NCBI GenBank assembly: GCA_035610365.1
Contig: CM069435.1
Coordinates: 460,001-524,000, forward strand
Origin: Aquatica leii
Lineage: Eukaryota > Arthropoda > Insecta > Coleoptera > Lampyridae
Length of the DNA stretch: 64,000 bases
Reading direction: 5' to 3'
A program made the translations under genes and the position numbers. Position 1 is the stretch's first letter. Every line of letters begins with the position of its first letter. Below the pieces are notes generated by a model. It was not told the DNA's origin. It saw only the letters and a program-made list of their open reading frames with translations, and ran no database searches. Shown here piece by piece: positions 11,582-23,865 of this stretch.

Positions 11582-11710
11582 TGATACGTTTTTGAATATA
11601 TTTTAATTATAAGCCAATAACCATTGACTTAATATTAAAAAAAATCAAAATTCAATTTGATTGGAAATATAAAAACTTTTAACGAACGGGTTATATGAAA
11701 AACCCTGTAT
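11582..11710. repeat. partial copy of the long-TIR element end
   Basis: This is about 129 bp closely matching the right terminal arm at about 15065-15190: it shares TTTGAATATATTTTAATTAT, AAAAATCAAAATTCAATT and the terminal TGAAAAACCCTGTATATG. It is a solo end, so the family is dispersed and not unique to 13.4-15.2 kb. Confidence 0.75.
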
Positions 11711-13407
11711 ATGTATACGTAAGAAAGCATTTCTTTCACAACAAAATTTAAATTTCTGAATGTAGATCAAACTGACAGAAATTTACAAAACGTGTTTATT
11801 GTGTATATAAAAACTTTTGAAGTGCATTAAATTCTTTAGAAAATAGTTCTTAACGCTCGCTAACAGATATTGTACAACAATGCTTTAAATGTATTATCCT
11901 TTATGTTACACAATATCCAATTTAGATCTCGGCGTATTTAAAGCCTATTATCTAAATATCAAACGCTGTAATCGTCAAAGAAACACCGGCAAAAGTAAGC
12001 AATACACGAAACAATTAAACTGATTTACGAGCAAGCGACCTGCTTTTGTAACAAATGTTCGGTTCAGTAATGAAGCTCATCCAGCTTCTTGCACGTTAGC
12101 GTAATAGCCCCGTGTTCAATACTTAACAGTTTATTGTTAATTAACGATTTGTATCTATGTTTAAAAATAATGCGCCATGTAAGGATATCGCATTGCAATA
12201 AAATAGTGCAAGGTGTAATATTAAATAACATAAACGTCAAATATTTACTATGATGTATTACTGTCCATAAACATATACGACTTTTTTTGTATTGTTACAA
12301 ATGCATCTATATAGAAAAGTGCGTTCTAGAAAAAACTTAACTAACAATAAAGTATAAGGTTGGTTTTCCAGTAGTTTGCTTCGTGCTGTGAGAAACTTGA
12401 ATATATAAACGAAGCTTATCGGCGGCGGTGAGTTATGTCCGTCCACGTTTAGCAATGCTCGATATCTCTATGAAGATTTAAAGCAGTACATGTCACATGA
12501 TTTTGTATTACTACGTTTACATACATCCAGAGATCAAACGAGATGCGTACCAGAAGTTATGAACTGCACATACAGCTGATCTAAGCTTGATACAAGAAGT
12601 AAGATTCCAACTTTAAAGCTCGACAAGGTTATAATTTTATTTAATAATTTACAAAAGCATCGTCGCAGTTTAAACCTTACAAAGCGTTATTTTAATAATT
12701 TGTTTCAAACACTTCTCACACTTGCTAATGCACGTAAGATGTGACCTAGGTTCCTATAGCACGTAACATTCCTAGAGGGATTTTGTTCGCTGTATAAATA
12801 ATGCGATGATAAATTAAATTGAACTTGATTTATTGGCGGTATTAGCACTTGTACAAATTTTAAACCATTGGAAATTACCAGCTTTGAAATTTCTTTCTAC
12901 TTAATTAAACAAATGCTGTAAGATTATTTAGAAGTTAAAAATTCAAATTTGAAAATATTTTACAGATTTCTAATTTATAAAGCTATAAAATGGTTTGCAT
13001 AAATATTTAAATTAACCGTGGTACGTAAATATAATAAATATATATTTAAAAATGTGCTTTTAAAAACAGTAAATCATTTTCTAAATTCGATTTTACTCGT
13101 CATAAACCATATCTCACCGCGGGGCCCGTTTAAACATAAAAGCTTTTCTTTTTAATAAATACCGCAAAATTAAATAATTAACAAATTATTTTTAAAATAT
13201 GATTGAGTATTATTAAATTTACGACGCAGTAGGTGTGTCGTGGTTTACGTCTTTATAATTATTGTCGAAGGTGTCGTTTCTATCGAGTACTGTTACTTCA
13301 GTCAGTTTATATAAAAGCTTTTATACTTTCTACAAAAGCATGAATAACAAATTGTTTAATAATATTTTTTAAATTATTTAAATAACAATACAATAATATT
13401 TATTTAT
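11711..13407. other. AT-rich stretch without recognisable genes
   Basis: Nothing is supported as a gene. Slightly GC-richer words occur at 12050-12120 and at 13115-13130, without recognisable content. Confidence 0.5.
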
Positions 13408-15190
13408 ACAGGGTTTTTCACGCAACCCGTTCGTTAAAAGTTTTTATACTTCCAATCAAAATTGAATTTTGATTTTTTCTAATATTAGGTAAATAGTCAT
13501 TGGTTTTATAATTAAAATATATTTAAGAACGTATCACTTCCGGTTATACCGAAAGTGACATCACCTTTTTTTATTTCAAATAAAATGTTATACTTTTTAT
13601 TAATTTTACATGTAACTTTAAAGCTATTTTGTTCATAGCTTATTATCCCAAAAATCAATGGTTTTTAAGATATTTAGATGTTTTTGAGACATTTTACATT
13701 TGTAACATCAAGTTTAAAAATTCATATCTTGTCAAATTATGAAGTTTAAGCTGCGATATTTGTATCACTATTAACTAAAATTATTATATTTTAAATGATT
13801 TTTTGTAAAGGTCCAACACACCTACAGAATATTCAAAATACAATGACAAAGTTAACACCTTATATATGCGTAAAACTCATTTTTTTAATGGAACGGCTTA
13901 TACATATTACGATGGTTAAAAACACAATAAAATTTTGCATCAATTGATATAATGGTTTTCTATACTCATCTTTACCTGTTAACGAGTTATAAAGATTTGT
14001 TTGATGTTGGTACAAATTTCAATTAAAATGTGGTATTCCAGGTAGTAGGCTGAGTAATACATATGACACTTGTCACTAATCTATCAATACACATTATTGT
14101 TTGATACTATCTAATTCTAACAATTATGCAGAACGGTTTATTATGATGGTTCCCTATGCCCGTCTTTAACCGTTAATGAGTTATAATTAGTATAAATTTT
14201 AATTAAAATCACTCATTGTGTAAACTTGCTGTAAAAAATTGTATATTTAAAGTAGCAAAAAAATCCTGGAAATAATTTTTTAATTTGTAAAATGACCACC
14301 AGGGGGGCGAACCGCTGTCTTGAACTAAAAAAGTGATGCTTCTCGGAGTTTTGCCTTATTAAGGTAATAAAAATATATGGGCTTTCTAAAGCTAAAACAA
14401 AATCAAGTATTTTTCGTAAAATATTTTTTGCCCTATCTCCGAAAACAAAGTGGCGAGAAGTGTTTAAAGGTTTTTCCAAAGAAGTATTTAAACTTCGAAA
14501 CAGCTTAACTTATTTCAATAAACTAATGTTGAAAAGAACATTCCTTAAAGAACTAACTCTAAATAAAATGTAGAGATTGCGATTTAGGAAGGCGTTTTAA
14601 TTGAAATTTGTACTAATATCAAACAAATCCTTATAATTTATTAAGGGGTAAAGATAGGTATTGCATTTTTAACCATCTTAATATGTATAGGCCGTTTATT
14701 AAAAAATATTGAGTTTTAATCATGTAAAAGTTGTTAACTTTGGCATTATATTTTGAACATTCTGTATGTGTGTTGATCCTTTACAAAAAGTTGTTTAAAA
14801 GATAATAATTTTAATTGATAGTGATACAAATATCACAGCTTAAACTTCATAATTTGACAAGATATGAATTTTTAGAGTTGATGTTACCAATGTGAAAATT
14901 CTCAAAAACATCTAAATATCTCAAAAACCGTCAACTTTTGGGATAATGAGCTATGAACAAAATAGCTTTATAATTACACGAAAAATTAAAAAAGTTAATA
15001 AAAACTATGGCATTCCATTTGAAATAAAGAAGTTGATGTCACCTCCGGTATAACTGAAAGTGTTACGCTCTTGAATATATTTTAATTATAAAGCGAATAA
15101 CCATTTACCTAATATTAGAAAAAATCAAAATTCAATTATTATTGGAAGTACAAAAACTCTTAACGAACGTGTTACCTGAAAAACCTTATA
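13408..15190. mobile_element. non-autonomous DNA transposon with very long terminal inverted repeats
   Basis: The left arm from ACAGGGTTTTTCA (13408) to about 14030 returns as its reverse complement from about 14593 to 15190, with the end reading TGAAAAACCTTATA. Arms are about 600 bp, diverged by substitutions and small gaps, and surround a core of about 550 bp. Within the left half, a segment around 13890-14040 (ACGATGGTTAA, TTTACCTGTTAACGAGTTATAA) is repeated in degraded direct form at 14130-14215. No transposase is visible; the minus-strand frame 14213-14479 has no domain I know. The ACAGGGTTTTTCA-type end resembles widespread insect TIR elements, but the superfamily is not determined. An isolated end lies at 11582-11710. 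Confidence 0.8.
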
Positions 15191-16605
15191 TATTTAGATG
15201 CGCAATAAAACAAATTGATTCTTTTGTCTTCAGAAGAAAATAGAAACTACTGAAACGTTAATGTATTTGTTTTACCGATGGAAAAATAATTTAAAAAATC
15301 TTGTACTTAAGGCTGGGATTTAGTAAAGTGAGAAGTACCTTAAGACAAGGAAAGAAATCAAATAAAGTAAAGTGGATCCATTGCTAAAGTAAAATGATGA
15401 AACTTGCCGCTATACAACAACAGATGGCACTGTTGTAAGACTGATAGGAATGCATGTAGACATATATCTTGAAAACCTGAATCTTTTGTTATCGTCTACA
15501 TTTCAAAACGTGATTATATTTAGTAAACATTTTTTACGGAAGCCGCATTCTTAGGTTTGTTACGTGCATAAATTTAAATAATGCATTACCCTGTATATTG
15601 GTTTAATTAAATATGACTTTTCTATTTCTCGATGCCATCTATCGGGCTCGTTGGTCTCTTCGTATGGAGAAGACGAGGGACGGTCATTTTGACTTTAACA
15701 TCGTTCACGGTATAACATATGTCTGCGTGAATTAAAAATCGTTTTCTTAAAACATCCACGTGTTGTGACACGATGTGTAATGAAAATATCTATAATTAAT
15801 TAATTTATTACACGCAGGGTAAAGCATTTCAATTCTTTTTTTTGTTTAAAAGTAATTTATATGTCTTTTCATTAGCGCCATGTGCTACCTCCTAAATCCG
15901 GGTGTTCTTGTCTTAGTTTCTGGTCAAGTTTAAAATCTATAAAGGAAAAATTATAATAGAAACCTTTAGACCTATGAACGCTGCGATACAAGGGAAGAAT
16001 TTCTATGCGGAGGCAATTGACCGTTAAATAACATCATCTTGTACGGAATGGCATATGTACCAGACACAATTGAGTTTCTCTTCGGAAGCAATTAATACCT
16101 AATACCATCGTGGAAGAAAAGACATATTGTAACAGCATACGATACGTTTTGGTTCTCTTATTTTCTTTAAAATGTTTCTTTTAGCTTTTGTAGTTTGTGA
16201 GTCACCAGGTAGACACGATTATTTTCAGGAAGTTTGATTACAGGAAGCCAGTAGGAAAACGTTTTCTGAAAGTACACCTGAATCTTGGTAAGTCAATTTT
16301 TGATTTTAATAATCGTGTCGAAACGTTCGAATTGATTTGCTTCTTATTATTACTCAATTAGTTTAAGTAAATTACTATCGCATACTGATTACGTGAACTG
16401 TCAATTATTACTATTGTTAATGTAATTTACTTATAAAGATTTTTATATGTTCTGGTTGTTACACTTTTGTTTTAAGTGTAGTGTAAGTTGCCGATACTTC
16501 TGATGTTTTAGTACCTACTTATATTTGTACTCAGGTTAAATTTATTTACTGTGATGCTGTTAACTTTTCTCGTAATTGTTATTGATTCAAATTTTAATCT
16601 ATTTA

Positions 16606-17139
16606 TCATTCTAAAGTAATTAAAGTGCAATTGTTGTTAACGATTTGGTTTCTTTCTTTGTTTCCTCCAGCTTTACAAACCTTAACAATTTTATACGAGC
16701 TTCGAGCCTCCTGTGCTGATTTAGCAAGAGCTATTTCTGCAAAAAAAGATCTGGCGCCCTTTAAAATAAAGTCACTTGAACCTCCCCTCTCTCCAACAGG
16801 TATTGCTTCAATCCTACAACAAGTTGGCCGTGCAAGTTCGTAAACTACTAGAAGCTTGTAGCAGGTTATAGATAACCTCAAAACTGTACCGTGATATCCT
16901 AGCTTAGCATAGTCGCGAACCGGAAGAGCGCAAGAAGCGCAGCTACGAAATAAAGGTCGCTGGTTTAACGCACCTCTTTCAAGTGCCTCTTGAAACTGGT
17001 ACCAAAGCATAAAATTAGTATAGCATGTAACTGGGCTGAAGCAAAAACTGTAGCGAAGCCAACACCGGTAGCTTGATCTGTCTGTTTTGACTCCGACAGT
17101 GACGTTATAAACTGCAAGATTGTAATCTGACAGTTTCAA
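16606..17139 (-). CDS. unrecognised open frame, 177 codons, GC-richer than surroundings
   Basis: This is the longest uninterrupted Met-started frame in the middle of the window. The predicted protein is Cys- and Ser-rich in its first 100 residues (CSFCFSP-like spacing is not a known zinc motif) and more basic later; it has no domain, signal peptide or membrane segment I can identify. The opposite strand is also open for 72 codons at 16625-16843 and is preceded by a TTTCCTCCAG tract that resembles a splice acceptor. Base composition here is clearly richer in G and C than the flanks. Part of the block (about 16820-16865) resembles 36140-36180 (shared TTGCACGGCCAACT), so it is at least partly repetitive. 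A transposon fragment seems more likely than a gene. Confidence 0.25.
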   Translation of the reverse strand: MKLSDYNLAVYNVTVGVKTDRSSYRCWLRYSFCFSPVTCYTNFMLWYQFQEALERGALNQRPLFRSCASCALPVRDYAKLGYHGTVLRLSITCYKLLVVYELARPTCCRIEAIPVGERGGSSDFILKGARSFFAEIALAKSAQEARSSYKIVKVCKAGGNKERNQIVNNNCTLITLE

Positions 17140-17589
17140 CAGGTTAATAATAAGTTTTCTTTATTTTATAGTAGAATTATAGTTAATAATATTAATTTGC
17201 ATGCGCCATTTGATGGTGTAGTTTTTACATTTTGACAGGTAATTTTTTGCGATGTAACGTCGATTCGGGAAGAGGTGTAATGCCGAAAGGTGTAACGACG
17301 ATTGTGGTTTAATAAATTGTATATTACAACGTAGTAAATACATATGTGTATGTTATTAACATCTTCCTAATTTAGAAAGTGAAATAGCATCAATACAAGC
17401 AAAAAATGTCAAAATAAAAATTATTATAAAACGTTTAAAAAAATCAAAAGATTGAGCCAACGGACCTGTAGCATTAATAGTTTGTTTACACTATTAATAA
17501 AAAGAAATCAGAAATAACGTTATAATGTTTAATTCATTGTTCTAAGAACTACACAATTTTTAACGTTATCACATAAAACGTAGTTGTAA

Positions 17590-18290
17590 CGGGTTGGTTT
17601 TCTTGTACCATCGACTCCCATTAGTCGAGTTATTCTCATTGCGTGTGAGCAATGTGGGTTGCTTGAAATTTTTAACTTTTAAAAAGTTTTTAAAAAAAGG
17701 CATGACGAGGTTTATCACCTTATGCAGGAAATACAATTTTAAAAGCACCTCCTTCGTGGTGTTGGGGAATGTAAGAACATGTGGTGAAATAGAACGGGGA
17801 ACAAGTTAGTTTTAAGCTGAAGGCATCGACTGCAGCTGAAGATTATTCTAATTAATACTGTTACATGCAGGATTTTAGTGGTTCATACGTTCTTTTATGG
17901 CCAGCAGTTTTGCGTTTACGTGTACGAGGTATTACTGCGACCACTAGAACTCGTCTACCGAGGAGCACAAAGCTCGTCAAACTTATTCCACCGCCACCGC
18001 CCAACCAGGGTAATCTACAAGTAAAAGTTAAATCTTCACCACGTGTAACTACTCACCACCGCACCTCAAGGGCAAGGCACGCTTCACACCTGTGACACAC
18101 AATTCCACTAGCATGCAAAGACGTTCGAGGGATCTACACCACCATCGACCAAGTAGCAGCGTACGATCTCTTCGATACTGTTGTGGATGCCGAGCCAACA
18201 CAACGTCTGCAGTAATTGTAAGCAGTTTTTGTAACTTTCTATCAGTGCCTTACGTGAACCGATTTGAGGTTAGGACTTTGTAATCCTTTT
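17590..18290. other. GC-richer patch with overlapping short frames, unassigned
   Basis: Plus-strand frames at 17594-17809, 17865-18095 and 18092-18283 abut one another. The middle one contains a short run of prolines followed by basic residues. None has a recognisable domain, and the composition change is the main signal. It lies within the putative TTAA-bounded segment. A degraded element leader or an untranslated region are possibilities; I cannot choose between them. Confidence 0.3.
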
Positions 18291-18309
18291 TTTTAGAATA
18301 ATATAATCA

Positions 18310-18449
18310 CCCAAGCAACACATTGGTATAAAAAACGTCTAAATGTCCGGCTAATAGACGTTTATTAGACATTAAAACGTTTTTAAACGCGTTATTAACG
18401 TTTATTAGACGGACATTTAGACGTTTTTTGTACCAATGTGTTGTTTGGG
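18310..18449. mobile_element. 140-bp MITE with about 45-bp inverted ends
   Basis: The left end CCCAAGCAACACATTGGTA and right end TACCAATGTGTTGTTTGGG are near-perfect reverse complements, and the match continues through AAAACGTCTAAATGTCCG. The centre holds a repeated ATAGACGTTTATTAGAC word, itself partly palindromic, so the whole molecule can fold into a hairpin. No target duplication is certain. The superfamily is unknown. Confidence 0.85.
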
Positions 18450-18779
18450 CAGTAGTTTAATTATAATTTTTACTTACTTGTATACCTTGCGATTCGAGTT
18501 TTTTTGTATACTATCACTAAGCTTATTAGTATAAATAATTTATTTAATTTAAATTGCGAGGCTTTTCCAAAACGCAGTGTTACATGATAGATATATATAT
18601 GTATTATCCAATAGTATTGATTTTTTTCCTTTCTTGTTTAGGTTTAGGACATTTGTACTGGGAGTTATTTTTAACTTGTATTTTATGTAATACAAAAAAT
18701 ACAAGGTTAGTATATCGAGGTTATTTATGCGATTTTCTTTTCCTGTGTTAATCTATTCTTCCTGGTCATTGGAATAGTT

Positions 18780-18970
18780 TTATACCAGTTAGATAGGGAG
18801 CTGATCTACGGAGCAGACCCTGTAGAAGCAGGAGTGGAATTGGTTTTAGTAGGTTTGCTGGCGCCCAAAACTAAAGAACTTACCGCACGCCGTCTCCACT
18901 AGTGCTAGTCAGAGCCATTTCTTCCCGCCTACTAGAGGTAAGCGTTTGTTAAGTTTAGGGGGGAGATATA
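18780..18970. other. GC-richer patch with primer-site-like TGGCGCCCA
   Basis: A stretch around 18800-18960 is GC-richer and includes CTGGCGCCCAAAAC near 18860. TGGCGCCC is the start of many LTR-element primer-binding sites. No LTR boundary or coding part is visible beside it, so I record it only as a possible fragment. Confidence 0.2.
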
Positions 18971-20024
18971 AGAGAGCTTTACAAGTTAATTTAAGTTATG
19001 CTATTCTAAGAACGCACATTCTTTCCAATTTAATTTTCGAAAATAACGTATTTGTCGATGTTTAAGCATATTGTAAAAATTCAGCTAAAAAATTTATACA
19101 AAATAGGTTATTCTTCATATATACAAACAAACTTGAGAAGAAAGTTGATAACAAACCGAAATTATGTTTACTATAAACGATGTTTTTTCTATCATACGTT
19201 GATAACATTATCCGTGATTCCAATAAGCGACGTGCACTGTATTTTCTTTTATTTCTAACAAAAATAGGTTTGTTATACTTTTATACTAGTATACACAAAT
19301 ACCAATTCGTAAATTAAATTTATTAAAAATGCAATCTCGAAATAAATTATAATCAATTTCTACAAAATCATGTTAAGATTCAGCTTTGTTTACATCCAAA
19401 ATTACGTATTTACTAAAAGCGCGTACTGTAAACTGTTAAAAATGTAGACTCAAAAAAAATCGAAATCTTGTATGATAACATGCAGCGTACGGATCAAAGT
19501 TCATTTTTACTAATAAAGAGAAGTTACTGAAATATAATATTCAAGGTGTGTCATTGTTTGTTTATAGCGCCATCTGCGTTATAATGGATCAACCTATTGT
19601 TGCTACTAAACTAAAATTTTGTGTGTCAGTAGCTACTTTTTAACTCAAGTTTGCCTTTTATATGTTCAATTTTTGACCTTAATGACAACGCAGTATAATC
19701 GTTTACATAAATCACTGGGAACAAGACTACACGAAAACTACTTAATGTAATTAAAAAATAAACCCTCAAATGAAAGGAGCTATTTTATAATTTCTTCTTT
19801 TCAATAGTATCAGTATAGTTTACAAGAGAATTAGAAAATTATCATTGAAAAATATCGCTACTTATTGATCCTTTTTTATTTTTTTTTAGGATTTTAAAAT
19901 AACAACATTCCTCTTTCATAAGAACACATTTTTATGTTCTTACAACTAATATTTTTTTAGTTGTCCTGTGCCTCGTTAACGCGCGTGTGCTATATAAAAT
20001 ACATAGACGAAATCCCAGCCTTAA

Positions 20025-21513
20025 TCGTTTTGTAATATGTTTTAAAATTTATTATTACTAACTTATTTTTTTTGCTGATTTTTTGTATTTTTTCTTTAAT
20101 TAAGTATGTGGTTTAGTTTTTGCTTATTATTTCAAAATGTTATCATTGATAATAATATTAAGTCTAAAACACTGATTGAGTAAACATTTTTACAATTTTT
20201 AGTATTTGGTATACACAGATAGTAGAACGCCGATTATATTGCTAAGTATTAAAAATGCTTGACCTTTACAATCTTTAGAGCGCACTAATAAATCAACGCA
20301 AAATCTTTAGTTAATAGCTATACCAAAGTATAAGTGTTGTCAAAAATTAACACTTGAAAGATGTTAGAAATAAAGTACGGTTTTTAATAAATTATATGAT
20401 TTATAAATTATGGTTAGTGTTACTAATATTTATTGCTTGTAATAATTCCTGGTGTTGTTAGTAATCGTCAATTTTTCTGAACTTCAGAACTGCATAATTT
20501 TTTTAATTTTTATATTATCAAATTATAAACTATAGTTCTATAAACTAAAATTTATTTTGGCGTAAAAGTTGTGTAAATGCTGACTAGTTTGGTAGTTACT
20601 TTGAGATTGCAAAAATTTTGTCTTTACTTAATCTGGTCGATGTATATCCAAAAATACTGCCTATTATTCATAAAGTTTTTAGTAGGAAATTATGGTGTTT
20701 TTATTATTTTTTTAAGTTCACAAGTCAAAGTTTGATTTGTATATATTTGAAAAAAAATTTAAAACCTTGAACATTGAAAAAGTTTTCGACATCTACGATT
20801 TCAAACTTATGCAAAAACTTCATACTCATAATTGTATTTTGTATTTTTTGTGTAGTATACAATTTGTTAAAAAAAACGTTAACGTTCGTATTCAATTTTC
20901 TTTTAATTTAATTTTATCCTAGCTTTACAAAAATTAAAATGAAGAAATGATTCTTTTTTCACGATCCCGATTATTACTGTACAAACGATCGATGATCGCG
21001 ATTTTATTTAAAATGATCGTTCTGACATGGTTCTGACAACTTACGCTATAGGTATGTACCTGTTGTAATAATCGACATGTGAATTTTCATCAACGTAGTC
21101 ATTGGACAAACACATTCGAAGAGATCATTATTGCTTATCACGAATCCTTTTTGATTGCGATGCTTTTCCTCGTTTTTTTACCCTCGAGTGCGTTCTACCA
21201 GGCATATTCACAAACTATTTTTTATTACAATATTATAGAAAGAAAAAAGTAATATCTTGCAAAATAAAAATGTGTGATGTAAAAATGTGTAAGTACAACC
21301 TGTTCGCACTGAAACTGAATAAAACAAAAATGCAGTTGGAAAAGTTAACCTAATATTTTTCGGAAGTTCTCAATAGTTCTTCGAATCTATACCCTAACAA
21401 AATTCGAAAAATACAGGTTGCATATTATGGGAATTATAACTAATATTAATATTTTTGAGTAATTAACATAATAAATTATTCTCTATTTCGACATGAGGAT
21501 TAGCCATTCTAAC
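20025..21513. other. AT-rich stretch without recognisable genes
   Basis: No coding region is supported. A GATCGATGATCGCGAT-like cluster of GATC words lies near 20985-21005, with no evident function. Confidence 0.5.
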
Positions 21514-21559
21514 ACTAAAATCCGTGTAAGAATAAGCAAATTCTTACACGAATTTTAGT
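21514..21559. repeat. compact hairpin, 20-bp arms and 6-base loop
   Basis: ACTAAAATCCGTGTAAGAAT is followed by the loop AAGCAA and then by its reverse complement with one mismatch. The match is confined to these 46 bases. It is shorter than a usual animal microRNA precursor (about 60-100 bases) and could equally be a tiny fold-back element. Confidence 0.7.
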
Positions 21560-21884
21560 AATGTTAGTTTTTTCAAAATTGGTATCTCTGCATCGTAAGT
21601 TGACGTTACAAGAAAAAGAAATCAAAATTATTGGAATTTAACAATTGAAATTCAAATTTTGATGTCAAGATAAAATAAACACGTTTTATTAATTTAAATT
21701 TACTTACTTATAAAAGTATAAAGAGATAATTTCTTATGATTTTAGGTTAACACATAAATTTTAATATGTCAAAGTGTAAGTGTTGCCAATTCAATAAAAT
21801 AATAAAGTTTCCCAATGTTGTTTTAAAATTAAAATTGTACAAAAAATATTAATTATTGTATCGAAATAGAGAAAATAGTATAAA

Positions 21885-21985
21885 GCACACGTCATAGAAT
21901 ACGTTTCAATCACTCGACCGCTTCATAAACTCGCCGCTGCGCGGCTCGTGTATGAAACCCGGTCTCGTGCTTGAAGCGCGTTCAT
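21885..21985. repeat. small GC-rich fold-back element
   Basis: The core reads CATAAACTCGCCGCTGCG followed at once by its imperfect complement (CGCGGCTCGTGTATG), and GC content jumps well above the flanks. Outer words (AGAATACG and CGTTCATTCT) are also roughly inverted. It resembles the remnant around 52330-52380 in layout (a GTATGAA word, CCGAGCC core and inverted outer ends), suggesting a small fold-back family. Confidence 0.5.
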
Positions 21986-22266
21986 TCTGTAACTTGTGTT
22001 TTAATATACTATTTTCAAATTATTTGCCACAAAAGTGTAAACTTTATGAAATATTTATTTATGCAACGTGTAATAATAATCGGTCATTTCCAGATTCTTA
22101 ACGCAAACAGGTACTTAACTAATCCTTTAAAAATTTCATCCCATACTGAGACTTTGTCTCTAGTAAAGTTTTATACATCAAATAAGATATCAAACCTAAT
22201 TACTTTGTTAGATTTTTAAGTGCGGATTTCTATTTAAGTTTAACGTATAGTTAATAATTGAATCTC

Positions 22267-22408
22267 TACCTTAACAAAATTTGAAGATTTTATATTTACA
22301 AATATAGAAAATATAATGATCTTTATAACTGAAAATTATTTTTCAATAATTAATCTTTGTTTTTTATCGATGTTTGTAGATCAACAATCTTCACATTTGG
22401 TTAAGGTA
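22267..22408. mobile_element. 142-bp MITE with TA at both ends
   Basis: The left end TACCTTAACAAAATTTGAAG and right end CTTCACATTTGGTTAAGGTA are reverse complements over about 23 bp with two mismatches. TA at each outer edge fits the TA target duplication of the Tc1/mariner group. A related single end (CCCTAACAAAATTCGAA) occurs near 21391. Confidence 0.7.
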
Positions 22409-23865
22409 TAACAACTGCATGTAGGATTCGATCTGTTACTAAGTTTTGTTTTTAAATTTTATCGAATCGCTAAAATTAGGAATAAATCTATTTTTGTTAA
22501 TCTCAAGAATAATGATTTTTTTAATACTAGGTAATAAAACTATATAAAACAAGAAATAATGCATGTGGATACATTTTTCAGTTGTATAAATAATAAGATA
22601 AGATTGATTCTTATGCACATGATTTTTGTGACTCCTACGCCCTTAACACCACTAAAGTACTGTGTGTTACAAAAAGTTTGTCCCGTTTTTTTTCAAAACA
22701 AGTGTACATACGTGTATTGTCGAAGGTTATTAATCAGTTTAATGATTGTGCAATGCAACTTTGGGTGTGGTCATCACCTGATTTATTTAAATGACAATAT
22801 TGTGCAAATTTTGTAATTTTTTGTATTTTTGATCTGATTCATCACTTTTTCGTTAAGATTCATAATCAAAATCTTTCTAGAACGTAGCATAATAAAAGGT
22901 TTCCACTTGAAAATGTATCAAAATCAGATTTACATTTAAAACGTATCGTATCGGAACTGTTATTTGCTTTAAAAACGTCATAAAAAGAATCGGGTTTTTT
23001 GCTTTTTCCAATTTAAGATATAAATAAACCTATTGAAAGGTTTCGATATATCATCTACAATAAATGCAAATTGTGGTTTTAATGTTGCAGCATTTATAAA
23101 CATTTGCTATTGAGTGACACTCAACACGTAGGTTTTTAGGAAGTTCAATGTACGAAAAACGACTTACATTTTTTCAAAAGGGACTTTCTTACTAATTCAA
23201 TTAATAATTCGTCTCTTTGAAGTAGAAAATTTTAATTATTAATGATTCTTGGTCTGTCTCGATGCTAATTCAAATTTAAATTAATTTTTCCTTTGATATG
23301 TGCTTAGATCAAAAAGCTCCTAGAAGTACTGAGCAAATTTAATAACTTTTGTAAACTAACACTTTATCAACATAAGCCAATTAAAAAAATTTTATGAAAA
23401 AAAAACAATACAAAAACGCAATAATTGTTTATTAACTTTGTTACCTGCAAAAAGATATTAAGGAACAATTGTCTACTAAGACGTAACATAACAGATGTTT
23501 TTTTCTTGGTGCTTAGTAGAGAAAAAGGCAAGTTAGACCAAAAATAGAAAAAGAAACAACAAAATCTGCAGAATTGCAAAAAATTATTATTTGCCAAAGA
23601 TAAACAGATTTAAGAAAATAATTTTTTGGTGTACTTGATAGAAAAGTCACACATTGTTTAGCTAAAGATCATGAAGAACAGTGCCAATTTTCACCTTTTT
23701 TTACTATTTCAGTTAACAACACTTTGTTCATTCATTTTATTTATTAGCGTAAATTAGAAGTTATTACTTCGTTTGCATCTACTGTTGATGGTGTTTCAGG
23801 GGCATAACAGTACTCTTCAATGTAACATGTAAAATTTTTTATGTAATTTTTACTTTATTTTTTAT
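22409..23865. other. AT-rich stretch without recognisable genes
   Basis: No element or gene was recognised. The frames at 22559-22816 and 23367-23597 lack domains. Confidence 0.45.

Larger units (their letters stand above)
15307..20024. mobile_element. possible TTAA-flanked (piggyBac-type) element of 4.7 kb
   Basis: TTAA at 15307-15310 is followed by GGCTGGGATTT. The reverse complement AAATCCCAGCC at 20010-20020 is followed by TTAA at 20021-20024. Matching inverted ends bounded by TTAA on both sides is the signature of piggyBac-type insertion. The perfect inverted match is only 11 bp (15 with TTAA) and is not extended by the subterminal sequence. No piggyBac transposase was recognised inside. 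The interior does contain GC-richer patches (16600-17140, 17590-18290, 18780-18960) unlike the surroundings, and a separate MITE at 18310-18449. It may be a non-autonomous or nested composite element, or a chance match. Confidence 0.35.

Noticed and set aside
16650-16850. Host exon beginning after a TTTCCTCCAG splice acceptor-like tract
   Set aside because: There is no matching neighbouring exon, the opposite strand is open over a longer span, and part of the block is repeated elsewhere.
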